Origin: Roseovarius sp. MMSF_3359
GTDB taxonomy: Bacteria; Pseudomonadota; Alphaproteobacteria; Rhodobacterales; Rhodobacteraceae
NCBI RefSeq assembly: GCF_030733385.1
Contig: NZ_JASHJC010000003.1
Location: forward strand, 248,001-312,000
DNA: 64,000 bases
Reading direction: 5' to 3'
Shown: positions 18,053 to 25,880 of the stretch, piece after piece
Position numbering within the stretch: the stretch's first letter is position 1
How the letters are laid out: the number at the start of each line of letters is the position of its first letter
Position numbers and translations under genes: made by a program
Notes under the pieces: generated by a model
Told to the model about the DNA's origin: nothing
Databases searched by the model: none
The model's input: the letters and a program-made list of their open reading frames with translations, nothing else

Positions 18053-18895
18053 GTGAGCGCCTTTCCCGCCTTCGGCCCCGGTGCCGAAACCCATCACCTG
18101 ACCACCGATGACGGGGTAGTCATGCGGGTCGTGATCGAAGGCGACGGCCCGGACATCGTTTTCATTCCCGGCGGCGACACGCCCGCCGAAGGATATGCGC
18201 AGATCTTTGCGCGGTTGACGGACACATTTCGCTGCATCGCTTACGATCCGCGCGGCGCGGGCGTCACCACCTCTCCCCCCCCACCCTGGACGATGGCTGA
18301 TTATGCGCGGGACTGTGCAGCGGTTATCGACGCCTTTTGCGGCGGTCGAGCGGCGGTTTGCGGGCTGTCACTGGGCGGATTGGTCACGCAGGCGACGGCG
18401 ATTGACTATCCCGACAAGGTCCGCATGGCGATCCCAATGGGAACCGCCGCCTATATCGACGGCTTCACCCGCGACTGGATGCAGGCCGAGATCGATATCC
18501 GCAAAGCGGGCGTGACGCTGCCCAATTACTTTCTGGCGCCGCATTACGCCGTCTACGCCTTTCCGGCCTCGGCACTGGCGGATCACAACCTTTGGGCCGA
18601 GATCAAGGAAGCCTATACCGCGCGGTTCAGCGGGCGCGACCCCAAGGACACGATCGACCAGTGGGAGGCATGCCTTGAATTCGACTGCCGCGAGGCGCTC
18701 AGGACCTGCCCGGTGCCATTCCGCGTGATCGGCTTTTCCGAGGATATCCAGACACCGCCGCCGATGTGCAAGCTGGTGGCCGATCTTGCCCCCGACGGGG
18801 TGTTCCACGAGATCGCCGGCCTCGGCCACGTGTCCATGTCCCGCCACAAGCCCGGCATCGTCGCCGATAAACTGCGCGAGATCCTGACCGCCTAG
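18053..18895 (+). CDS. Alpha/beta hydrolase
   Basis: The protein has 280 residues, without a signal peptide. It shows the oxyanion strand FIPGGDTPAEGY, the nucleophile elbow GLSLGG (Ser nucleophile), and a late histidine in GLGHVSMSRHKPG. The start is the GTG at 18053, with AAGGAG nine bases upstream. It is cytoplasmic and its substrate is unknown. With the M81 protein and the binding protein it may hydrolyse an imported ester or amide. Confidence 0.85.
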   Translation: MSAFPAFGPGAETHHLTTDDGVVMRVVIEGDGPDIVFIPGGDTPAEGYAQIFARLTDTFRCIAYDPRGAGVTTSPPPPWTMADYARDCAAVIDAFCGGRAAVCGLSLGGLVTQATAIDYPDKVRMAIPMGTAAYIDGFTRDWMQAEIDIRKAGVTLPNYFLAPHYAVYAFPASALADHNLWAEIKEAYTARFSGRDPKDTIDQWEACLEFDCREALRTCPVPFRVIGFSEDIQTPPPMCKLVADLAPDGVFHEIAGLGHVSMSRHKPGIVADKLREILTA

Positions 18896-19070
18896 CGCGG
18901 GTGTCCCTTCACGTTCGAAAGCACCGCGGCTGCGACGGAACACGATACCCCCTGTGGTGGGGGCCACACTGGTGCGATAAATCAGATTGCACGCTGAGGC
19001 CGCTTGCACCATTGCCGGATTTCCGCGCCGGACCAAGAAATACAGCTTGATTTCCGACCACCATAGCGTA

Positions 19071-19092
19071 CATATTCAATATGTAGAATATG
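19071..19092. promoter_or_regulatory. SoxR/SqrR-type operator before the metallo-beta-lactamase genes
   Basis: The site is CATATTC-N8-GAATATG, with the core ATTC-N8-GAAT at 19074-19089. This equals the element I remember for persulfide-responsive ArsR repressors (SqrR/BigR/SoxR). A possible promoter TTGATT (19047-19052) with a weak -10 near 19069-19074 abuts it. It suggests that the genes at 19105-21186 belong to the sox regulon. Confidence 0.75.
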
Positions 19093-19104
19093 AAAGAAAG
19101 TGGG

Positions 19105-20019
19105 ATGGAAACACGCAGACAATTCCTCCGGGGGGCGGGCGCCAGCCTGTTGGCAGCCATGCCCCCCCTGGCCTTCGCGAAGACGACAATCGGCATTGGC
19201 GCGAGCACGCTGACCTCGCTCAGCGACGGCAATCTCGTTCTGCCGGCGGGTTTTTTCTTCGATGGCCTGCCCAAGGATGAATTGCTGCCGATCCTGCGCG
19301 CGCATGATGTACCGACCGATCAGCTGGTGCCGCCCTGCAACGTGACCCTCCTGCGGGACGGGACGCGCACGGTGCTCTTCGACGTGGGCGCGGGGCCGGG
19401 TTTCATGTCCTCTGCTGGCAAACTCCTCGACAGCCTTGATGCAGTGGATGTGGCGCCCGAGGAGGTGACCCATGTGGTCTTCACCCATGCCCACCCCGAT
19501 CACCTCTGGGGCGTTCTGGACGATTTCGACGATCCCGTCTTCACAGAGGCCGCATATATGATCGGCCAGGTCGAATGGGATTATTGGCGCAACCCGGAAA
19601 CCGTCAACACGATTGGCGACGCGCGGGCGTCCTTTGCCGTTGGTGCCGCGCGGCGTCTTGAGGCAATCGCGGATCGGATCACGCTCATCACCGCGGACCA
19701 GGAAATCCTGCCGGGCGTTGCTGCCGTGGCCAGCTATGGTCACACGCCGGGCCATCTATCCTTCGAAATCCGCGCCGGGACCGAGGCCGTCCTGGTCGGC
19801 GGGGATGCCATCGGCAATCATCACGTCGCCTTTGCCCGGCCCGATTGGGGCAGCGGTGCGGATCAGGATCCGGCGCTTGGCGCCAAGACCCGGCAAAGGC
19901 TGCTCGACAAACTGGCGCAGGAGCAGATGACATTGATCGGTTTTCACCTGCCCGGTGGTGGTATCGGCCGGGTCGAACGGCAGGGCGATGCATATCGGTT
20001 TGTAACGGAGGAGATGTGA
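19105..20019 (+). CDS. Tat-exported metallo-beta-lactamase-fold hydrolase, sox-associated (SoxG/SoxH-like)
   Basis: The N-terminus METRRQFLRGAGAS is a twin-arginine signal ending near FAKT, so the protein acts in the periplasm. The MBL fold shows the full zinc motif THAHPDH, then GHTPGHLS and a GGDAIGNHH segment, so two metal sites are likely. It has about 304 residues from the ATG at 19105; an ATG at 19090 is also open. Paracoccus sox clusters include soxG and soxH for metallohydrolases of this fold, whose exact role is unclear; persulfide or thioester hydrolysis has been considered. The SoxR-type operator is immediately upstream, and the stop overlaps the next gene. Confidence 0.82.
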   Translation: METRRQFLRGAGASLLAAMPPLAFAKTTIGIGASTLTSLSDGNLVLPAGFFFDGLPKDELLPILRAHDVPTDQLVPPCNVTLLRDGTRTVLFDVGAGPGFMSSAGKLLDSLDAVDVAPEEVTHVVFTHAHPDHLWGVLDDFDDPVFTEAAYMIGQVEWDYWRNPETVNTIGDARASFAVGAARRLEAIADRITLITADQEILPGVAAVASYGHTPGHLSFEIRAGTEAVLVGGDAIGNHHVAFARPDWGSGADQDPALGAKTRQRLLDKLAQEQMTLIGFHLPGGGIGRVERQGDAYRFVTEEM

Positions 20020-20960
20020 TGCGCTGGATTGCGATATTCATGGTCATCGGAAGCACGGCATTGGCCAGCGAGGACATTGCCGACAAATATCCCGGCTCCA
20101 TGCTCTATGACAAACCGGTCGAGGTGATCCCCGGCGTCTTTTCCGCCATCGGCGCGACCGCCCCGCCGACCTATGAAAACGCGGGCCATAACAACAACCT
20201 GAGCTTCATCGTCACCGGCGAGGGTGTCGTTGTCGTCAATGGCGGTGCCGCGTATGGGCTGGCCAGAGCGCTCCATGACGAGATCAAGGCAATCACCGAT
20301 CAACCGGTCCGCCTTGTCTTCAATGAAAACGGCCAGGGTCACGCGATGCTGGGTAACAGCTACTGGGCGGAACAGGGGGTGCCGATCGTCGCCCATGAGG
20401 AGGCCGCCCAGGAAATCGAAGACTATGGCGGCACTGTCCTCGAAGGCATGGAACGCTACAACCGCGACAAGGCCGAAGGCACCAGCGTTGTGGGACCGAC
20501 CGAGACGTTCGCCGAAGAATATACCGTCGATATGGGCCGGTTTCGCATTGAGGCGCGGTATCTCGGCCCGGCGCACAGCCCCGGCGATATCGTGGTCTGG
20601 CTGCCGGAGCAGAGCCTCGTGATTTCAGGTGACATGGCCTTTCACGAGCGCATGTTGCCGATTTTCGAACACACCTATACCGCCGATTGGCTCGACACCT
20701 GGGATACCGAGTTCGAGGCGTTGAACGCGACCTATGTGATCCCCGGCCATGGCCATCCGACCAACATGGATCAGGTCCGGCGGTACACCAAAGACTACCT
20801 CGTCTACCTGCGCGGAAAGATTGGCGAACACCTCGAAAATGGCGGCGGTCTGGTCGAGGCCTATTACGTCGATCAATCGCCCTACGCGCATCTGGACACG
20901 TTCGAAGAACTGGCCACCAAGAATGCCGGTCGGGTCTTTGAGCAGATGGAATTCGAATAA
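20019..20960 (+). CDS. Secreted metallo-beta-lactamase-fold protein with a degenerate first zinc motif
   Basis: The protein has 313 residues with a short Sec signal (about residues 1-17). The fold is clear: SFIVTGEGVVVVNGG, GPAHSPGD, SGDMAF and the late PGHGHPTN histidine. Where active members have HxHxDH, this protein reads NGQGHA (in FNENGQGHAMLGN), so most ligands of metal site 1 are missing. It may bind a single metal, or serve as a binding or regulatory partner of the hydrolase encoded just upstream. Start and upstream stop overlap by one base (TGATG), so the two are probably co-expressed under the same operator. Confidence 0.8.
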   Translation: MRWIAIFMVIGSTALASEDIADKYPGSMLYDKPVEVIPGVFSAIGATAPPTYENAGHNNNLSFIVTGEGVVVVNGGAAYGLARALHDEIKAITDQPVRLVFNENGQGHAMLGNSYWAEQGVPIVAHEEAAQEIEDYGGTVLEGMERYNRDKAEGTSVVGPTETFAEEYTVDMGRFRIEARYLGPAHSPGDIVVWLPEQSLVISGDMAFHERMLPIFEHTYTADWLDTWDTEFEALNATYVIPGHGHPTNMDQVRRYTKDYLVYLRGKIGEHLENGGGLVEAYYVDQSPYAHLDTFEELATKNAGRVFEQMEFE

Positions 20961-20991
20961 GCGCGCGACATATTTCCAAAGGAGACAAGAG

Positions 20992-21186
20992 ATGGGTATC
21001 TCGAAAAACATGGGACTTCTTGACCGAGCGGTACGGTTTCTCGTCGGCGCGCTTCTGATTGCGCTTGCGGCGACGGGTACGATTGGCCTCTGGGGGTGGC
21101 TTGGCCTGATCCCGGTGGGCACCGCCTTGATCAGTTTCTGCCCGCTTTACCGGATCATCGGCCTGAAAACCTGTCAGAACTGCTGA
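20992..21186 (+). CDS. Small DUF2892/YgaP-type membrane protein
   Basis: The protein has 64 residues with two predicted helices (about 17-34 and 35-52). The opening MGISKNMGLLDRAVRFLVG is typical of DUF2892, a domain found alone or fused to rhodanese in YgaP. It has Cys residues in SFCPLYR and at the end in CQNC. A perfect AAGGAGA lies upstream. It is the third gene behind the SoxR-type operator, so a role in handling sulfane sulfur at the membrane is plausible but not shown. It ends four bases before the convergent YeeE gene. Confidence 0.8.
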   Translation: MGISKNMGLLDRAVRFLVGALLIALAATGTIGLWGWLGLIPVGTALISFCPLYRIIGLKTCQNC

Positions 21187-21190
21187 TCCC

Positions 21191-22258
21191 TCAAACCATG
21201 GCCTGGCGGCCCGAGCGCACCTTCGACAGAAGGATATGGGTCGCCATCGCCCCCACCCACATCGCAAACACCGCCACCCAGGCGGTGAGCGCAAAGATCG
21301 CCCCGCCGGACATGCCCGCACCCACGGCGCAGCCACCGGCCAGCATGCTGCCAAACCCCATGAGGACCGCCCCGATCAAGTATCGCTCCATCGGGGTATC
21401 GGGGCCAAAGCGTTCGATCCGCGCCTCCCGCGTCAAGAGCGCCGCCAGCCCCGCGCCGATGACAACCCCCGGCACCAGCCCGACCCCGAACCCAAGCGGC
21501 AGTTCCGTGCTGTTGACCAGCCCCATCAATGTGTCCGTGGACGGCCCCGTGAAGGTGATGGACGCAACCGGCACGACCTCGAACGAGGTCTGCGCGATGG
21601 CATGGGTCAGCACCCAGCCCAGACCCACCGCCACACCGACACCGACCGCAGCGAAGGCGCGCAACAGGCGAACCTGCTTGCGCCGTGCCAGCAAAAGCGC
21701 GGCACAAAGAGCGAGGGCCGAAAGACCTGCGGCGACGCCAGACGACATGCCGAGCGTGGCCAGAATGCTCCGGTCCGGGCCGCCTTCGACGACCCAGAGG
21801 GAACTCAGCGCCTCCCGCGTGGGGGCAAGCGCCCCCCGGAGCGAGGCTTGCGCCGCAAGGGTAACCACCAGGCCGGTGACAATCGCCCGCAGGTTACCGG
21901 TCGCCGACAGCACCAGAAGGCGGCTGACACACCCCCGCGCGAGGATCATGCCACATCCGAAAAGCAGCCCGCCGATGATCGCGCCCGAGAGGCTGCCGGT
22001 GGCCGCGATCTGCCGGGCCTCGCTGACGTCGAGCCACCCCAGGGCCACCATGGATTGCACCGAAAAGACCGCCGCCCCGAAGGCGATCAGCCAGATGTAG
22101 AGCCGCGGACCGAGTTGCCCGTCGGCCACCTCGACCGTCGCGGCGCGCAGGCAGAATCGCGATTGCTGCGCCATGGTGCCAAAGACAAGGCCCACCAGCG
22201 CCCCGGCCATGACGAGCACGGCACCGTCACCGAAACGGTCGAGCAATATCTCCAACAT
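21191..22258 (-). CDS. YeeE/YedE family sulfur-compound transporter, first copy
   Basis: The protein has 355 residues with about nine to ten membrane segments. It carries the conserved cysteine motifs of the thiosulfate-uptake family: SRFCLR near residue 35, GCGMILARGCVSR in the middle and GGCAVGAG near the end. In TsuA-type proteins these cysteines guide thiosulfate through the membrane. It is the last gene of the minus-strand sox operon, after the DUF302 gene. Its ribosome-binding site AAAGGAA lies in the loop of a 6-bp hairpin (22259-22277). It is one of two such genes flanking the sox cluster. Confidence 0.87.
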   Translation of the reverse strand: MLEILLDRFGDGAVLVMAGALVGLVFGTMAQQSRFCLRAATVEVADGQLGPRLYIWLIAFGAAVFSVQSMVALGWLDVSEARQIAATGSLSGAIIGGLLFGCGMILARGCVSRLLVLSATGNLRAIVTGLVVTLAAQASLRGALAPTREALSSLWVVEGGPDRSILATLGMSSGVAAGLSALALCAALLLARRKQVRLLRAFAAVGVGVAVGLGWVLTHAIAQTSFEVVPVASITFTGPSTDTLMGLVNSTELPLGFGVGLVPGVVIGAGLAALLTREARIERFGPDTPMERYLIGAVLMGFGSMLAGGCAVGAGMSGGAIFALTAWVAVFAMWVGAMATHILLSKVRSGRQAMV

Positions 22259-22277
22259 CCATCGTTCCTTTCGATGG
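22259..22277 (-). promoter_or_regulatory. Hairpin presenting the ribosome-binding site of the YeeE gene
   Basis: CCATCG and CGATGG pair around a 7-base loop that contains AAAGGAA on the minus strand, and the ATG follows directly. The structure may tune translation of the transporter. Confidence 0.4.
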
Positions 22278-22298
22278 TGTTTTTGTTAAGCGGCTGGC

Positions 22299-22331
22299 GT
22301 CACGATGACCTTGATATGCGTCAATCGTGAC
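22299..22331 (-). terminator. Hairpin between the DUF302 and YeeE genes
   Basis: Arms GTCACGAT (22299-22306) and ATCGTGAC (22324-22331) are perfect, with a nested TTGA/TCAA pair inside. It probably attenuates or processes the transcript between the two genes. Confidence 0.45.
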
Positions 22332-22345
22332 CGGCGCGCAGGGTG

Positions 22346-22777
22346 CTATTCGAGCGCCTCTTGCACGATCCCGTCGAGCAATTCCTGCACCTGCTGCATC
22401 TCGCCTTCGGGATAGTTCCGGTATCCGATCATCACCGCGCCGTCGCGTTCAGCAACGAAGATGCCATAGGGGCAATGGGCGATGTTCATCGGATCGGCTT
22501 CCATGACCTTGCGCGAGATCTGGGCCGAGCAGAAGAGGAAGATATCAGCCTCGGTAAAGAGTTCCTTGTCACTGCCCACATCCGCCGCGGTGCGGTTAAG
22601 CATTTCGCCGGTGTGGCTCACGTAATCAATCACCAGCCCGCGACCGATAATGGCGCTTTCGACGGCAAAGGCCGCATCTTCGAACGCGCCGTCAAACGCA
22701 TAGGTTGTTGCCTGATCTTCGGCCGCGGCGCCGGTTGCGGCAAGGGCAAGGGCGCATGAAAACAATAGGTTTCTCAT
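22346..22777 (-). CDS. Secreted DUF302 protein, sox-associated
   Basis: The mature protein follows a Sec signal (MRNLLFSCALALAATGAAAED) and is a single DUF302 domain of about 120 residues. The domain shows FFL-type strands (ADIFLFCSAQ) and the block CPYGIFVAERDGAVMIGYRNY. The start is the ATG at 22775-22777 with AGGAGG upstream; an upstream ATG at 22810 is less likely. DUF302 proteins are small periplasmic proteins often found near sulfur oxidation or cytochrome genes. Their function is not established. It lies between soxF and the YeeE gene, on the same strand. Confidence 0.85.
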   Translation of the reverse strand: MRNLLFSCALALAATGAAAEDQATTYAFDGAFEDAAFAVESAIIGRGLVIDYVSHTGEMLNRTAADVGSDKELFTEADIFLFCSAQISRKVMEADPMNIAHCPYGIFVAERDGAVMIGYRNYPEGEMQQVQELLDGIVQEALE

Positions 22778-22817
22778 TGGAGATCCTCCTTGGGCGAAAG
22801 GGCACCACAAATGGCTG

Positions 22818-22848
22818 GGGCGGGCCTTGACGTGGATCAGGCCCGCCC
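22818..22848 (-). terminator. Intercistronic hairpin after soxF
   Basis: Ten-base arms (22818-22827 and 22839-22848) pair perfectly with an 11-base loop. There is no T tract on the minus strand, so partial termination or mRNA protection at the end of the sox message is likely. Confidence 0.5.
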
Positions 22849-22861
22849 GGTTTTCTTGAGG

Positions 22862-24130
22862 TCAGCTGAACATGTCGGCGGTAATTCCCGCGTACCAGCC
22901 TTCGGATTCCTCGTAGGTCGCCTTGCGCGTGGCCGAATCCTCCCCGGTTTGCGAGATGAACCCGTCCACCTTGGCAATCTTTTCATCGGTCGCCTCGTAA
23001 GTCGCGCCAACCTTGACCCCATCATTGGCGTCGATGAGCGACCAGCAGGTGTTGGTGAATTTGGCCGGGAAGACCTTGGATCCGGTCAGCGCGCCGCGGA
23101 CCGCATTGGCGCAAACCTTGGCCTGGCTGTTGGCGGCAAAGCCCGACTTGGGCATGTCCCCCTGCATCGACGCATCGCCCAGCACATGCACATCCGCATC
23201 CGCCTTGGTGGACATGTCGATTGCGTTGACCGGCGCCCAGTTGCCATCGGTCACACCGGCCATTTCGGCAATACGGCCCGCCTTTTGCGCGGGGATGACA
23301 TTGCAGGCATCGACCTTGGTCTCTTCGCCATCAATCGTCACGGTCATCGCCGACGGATCGACCGAGACATCACCACCGCCGAATTCCTCGCCGATCCAGT
23401 CGATCATGCCCTCATAGTGGTCTGCCCAGCCTTCCTGGAAAAGTCCCATCTTGGAGAATTTCGGCTTGGGGTCGGCCACGATGATCTTGGCGGTCGGATT
23501 GTTCGCTCTTAGCGTATGGGCCACCATCGAGATCCGCTCGTATGGCCCCGGCGGGCAGCGATAGGGGTTGGGCGGGGCAACCATCGCAAAAACACCACCC
23601 TCCGGCATCGCCGCGATCTGCGCCTTGAGCAATTCGGTCTGCGATCCGGCCTTGTAGGCATGGGGCATCGCGTTCTGCGCCGCCAGGCTCCAGCCCTCCA
23701 CCGATCCGTCAACGAAATCAATGCCGGGGCTCAGGATCAGCTTGTCATAGGGCAGTTGCCCGCCACCGGCGAGCGTCACGGTCTTGCCGTCGCGGTCCAC
23801 ATCCACGGCCCAGTCATGCACGACGTTGATGCCGTATTTGGCGGCCAGCGTGCCATAGGTATGGCCAAGGTCGTCGATCTCCTTGAAACCGCCGAGGTAT
23901 AGATTGGAGAAGAAGCAGGAAAAATAGGTGCGCGATGGCTCGACCAGCGTGACATCAATCGCACCCTTGCTGTCCTTGGCGATATAGCGCGCGGCGGTTG
24001 CACCACCGGCACCACCACCGATCACGACCACGCGCGGTTTGCCATGCCCGTCCGCCAACACATTCGGTGCGGACAAACTGGCCGCCGCAGCCGCCCCCGT
24101 TCCCAGGAACACACGTCTGTTCAGTTTCAT
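22862..24130 (-). CDS. soxF: SoxF, flavoprotein of flavocytochrome c sulfide dehydrogenase
   Basis: The protein has about 422 residues with a Tat signal (NRRVFLGTGAAAAASL) and the FAD-binding glycine motif VVVIGGGAGGATAARYI. A cysteine in TYFSCFFSN is at the place where relatives attach FAD covalently. The cysteines of YRCPPGPYER and TNTCWSL correspond to the redox-active pair of FccB. It oxidises sulfide to sulfane sulfur in the periplasm and passes electrons to the cytochrome SoxE. The start is the ATG at 24128-24130, with GGGAGG upstream. It directly follows soxE. Confidence 0.93.
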   Translation of the reverse strand: MKLNRRVFLGTGAAAAASLSAPNVLADGHGKPRVVVIGGGAGGATAARYIAKDSKGAIDVTLVEPSRTYFSCFFSNLYLGGFKEIDDLGHTYGTLAAKYGINVVHDWAVDVDRDGKTVTLAGGGQLPYDKLILSPGIDFVDGSVEGWSLAAQNAMPHAYKAGSQTELLKAQIAAMPEGGVFAMVAPPNPYRCPPGPYERISMVAHTLRANNPTAKIIVADPKPKFSKMGLFQEGWADHYEGMIDWIGEEFGGGDVSVDPSAMTVTIDGEETKVDACNVIPAQKAGRIAEMAGVTDGNWAPVNAIDMSTKADADVHVLGDASMQGDMPKSGFAANSQAKVCANAVRGALTGSKVFPAKFTNTCWSLIDANDGVKVGATYEATDEKIAKVDGFISQTGEDSATRKATYEESEGWYAGITADMFS

Positions 24131-24155
24131 CAAAATTCCTCCCTTGGAATGGCCC

Positions 24156-24863
24156 CTAGTCGAGGCTCTTGAAATATGCGGCCAATGCCGCGATCTCTTC
24201 GTCATTCAATCGACCGGCCATCATCTGCATGACGGGATGCGGCCGGAGTTTGCGTTTATATGCGTGCATGGCGATCACGAAATCCTCTTCGGGCCAGCGG
24301 GTGATCGACGGGATGCCCTCGGCGCTGCCGTCGGACTGGTGGCAAGTCAGGCATTCACTCGAAAGATACTCGCCATATTCCGGGTCTCCTTTCAGCGCGA
24401 GGATCGCCGGATCGAGGTCATGATCCGTACCGCGAGCGGTCGGTTCCGCCTCGGGGATGTCGGCAGGATTGTCGGAATAGACCCGCAGATAGGCCATGAG
24501 GTCCGCACGATCCTGCGGATCCTTCATCCCGCGAAAGCTCATCCGGGTTTTCGACACGAGCGCACGCGGATTTTCGATATAGGCATCCAGCGTCTCGGCC
24601 GTCCAGATCAGGCCATCCACACCCGCGCGCCGCATCGACTTGGAATAGGCATAGCCGTCATGGGCGGCGGCTTCGCGGCCGAAAATGCCATTGAGATGCG
24701 GGCCGATCCGGTCCGTCGCGTCCTTGCCGACCTCATGACACCCTTTGCACTTGGAAAAGAGTTTCGCGCCCTTCTCGGCGTCGCCCGTCTCGACCGCAGG
24801 GGCCATCGTCGCGGTCAAGATGACCACGATTGCCGCAAGCAGGTGGCGATACCCCCGCCCCAT
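24156..24863 (-). CDS. soxE: SoxE, dihaem c-type cytochrome
   Basis: The protein has 235 residues with an N-terminal signal sequence. Two haem-c sites, CKGCH in the first domain and CLTCH in the second, with methionines in MSFRGM and later segments as possible axial ligands. In Paracoccus SoxE is the partner of SoxF and accepts its electrons. The gene sits four bases after soxD and 25 bases before soxF, in the usual sox order. Confidence 0.92.
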   Translation of the reverse strand: MGRGYRHLLAAIVVILTATMAPAVETGDAEKGAKLFSKCKGCHEVGKDATDRIGPHLNGIFGREAAAHDGYAYSKSMRRAGVDGLIWTAETLDAYIENPRALVSKTRMSFRGMKDPQDRADLMAYLRVYSDNPADIPEAEPTARGTDHDLDPAILALKGDPEYGEYLSSECLTCHQSDGSAEGIPSITRWPEEDFVIAMHAYKRKLRPHPVMQMMAGRLNDEEIAALAAYFKSLD

Positions 24864-24866
24864 AGG

Positions 24867-25880
24867 CTATTCGCCAAAAGACGACAGATACGCGGCGATC
24901 GCCTCCAGGTCTTCGTCCTTTCTCAGCCCCGCAAAGCTCATCTTGGTTCCCTTGATAAATGTCTTCGGCTTGGCCAGGAAAGCCCGCAGGTTCTCCTCAT
25001 CCCAGATCAATCCTTCATCGGCCTTGGCGCGCAGGGCCTTGGAATACTTGAACCCCTCTACCGCGCCCGCGGCCTGCCCGACGATACCATTCAAAATCGG
25101 TCCCGCGCGATTTTTTGCGCCCTCGCCCACCTGGTGGCAGGATTTGCACTTCTTGAAGACCTTCTCGCCCGCGGCGACTAACGCGGGATCAAGCGAGACC
25201 TCGACCACCTCTTCGACTGCTTCCGCCGGCTCTGCTGCGGCTTCGGGCGCATCGCCCTCCTCCTCGGGGGTGACGTCGAGCACCATCGCCCGCATTGTCA
25301 CCTGCACATCGTCCTTGCAGCCTTCCATGCAGGGCTCGCCCACCCATTTCGAATGCTCCGTGGCGATCCGGTCGTCGATGATGAAGCCGTCCGCATTGGG
25401 CATCTCAACGTCACTAAAGGTTTCATCCGACAGGACGAAATCATCATCCACCAGATCGTTGGAATAGAGGATATAGGCGACGATGGCATAGACCTCATCC
25501 GGTGACAGGCTTTGCGCATCGCCAAAGGGCATGGAGCGGTTCACATAATCCCAGGTCGTCGAAAGATAGGGCCAATAGCTGCCGACGGTCTTGAGCGGAT
25601 CCTTGTCCGCCAGCGTCCCCTCGCCCCCGGCGAGCTTGGGCCAATTGCCGACCCCTTCGGCGAAATCGCCATGGCAGACGGCGCACTTGTCGGCAAAAAC
25701 CTCCTCGCCCGTCCAGACATCGCCGGACCCTGCCGGCAGGCCGGTACCATCAGGGCGGATATCCTTGTCCCACGCGGCAATCTCTTCGGGCAGGGCCGGA
25801 CGCCCGAGGCCGTATTTGTCGGCCCAAGCGGGGCCTGCCGTCAGGGCAAGACAAATCGCTGCCTTAAGAAACTTCGACAT
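24867..25880 (-). CDS. soxD: SoxD, dihaem cytochrome subunit of sulfane dehydrogenase SoxCD
   Basis: The protein has about 337 residues with a Sec signal ending AWAD. Haem sites are CAVCH in the N-terminal domain and CKSCH in the C-terminal domain, joined by an acidic Ala/Glu-rich linker of about 35 residues (EEEGDAPEAAAEPAEAVEE). SoxD takes the six electrons released when SoxC oxidises the sulfane atom bound to SoxY. The start is the ATG at 25878-25880, which overlaps the end of soxC by 17 bases. A longer open frame upstream is inside soxC. Confidence 0.93.
   Translation of the reverse strand: MSKFLKAAICLALTAGPAWADKYGLGRPALPEEIAAWDKDIRPDGTGLPAGSGDVWTGEEVFADKCAVCHGDFAEGVGNWPKLAGGEGTLADKDPLKTVGSYWPYLSTTWDYVNRSMPFGDAQSLSPDEVYAIVAYILYSNDLVDDDFVLSDETFSDVEMPNADGFIIDDRIATEHSKWVGEPCMEGCKDDVQVTMRAMVLDVTPEEEGDAPEAAAEPAEAVEEVVEVSLDPALVAAGEKVFKKCKSCHQVGEGAKNRAGPILNGIVGQAAGAVEGFKYSKALRAKADEGLIWDEENLRAFLAKPKTFIKGTKMSFAGLRKDEDLEAIAAYLSSFGE

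Noticed and set aside
16357..18895. A complete ABC importer around the family 5 binding protein
   Set aside because: No permease or ATPase gene is present between 13.9 and 18.9 kb; only the receptor is there.
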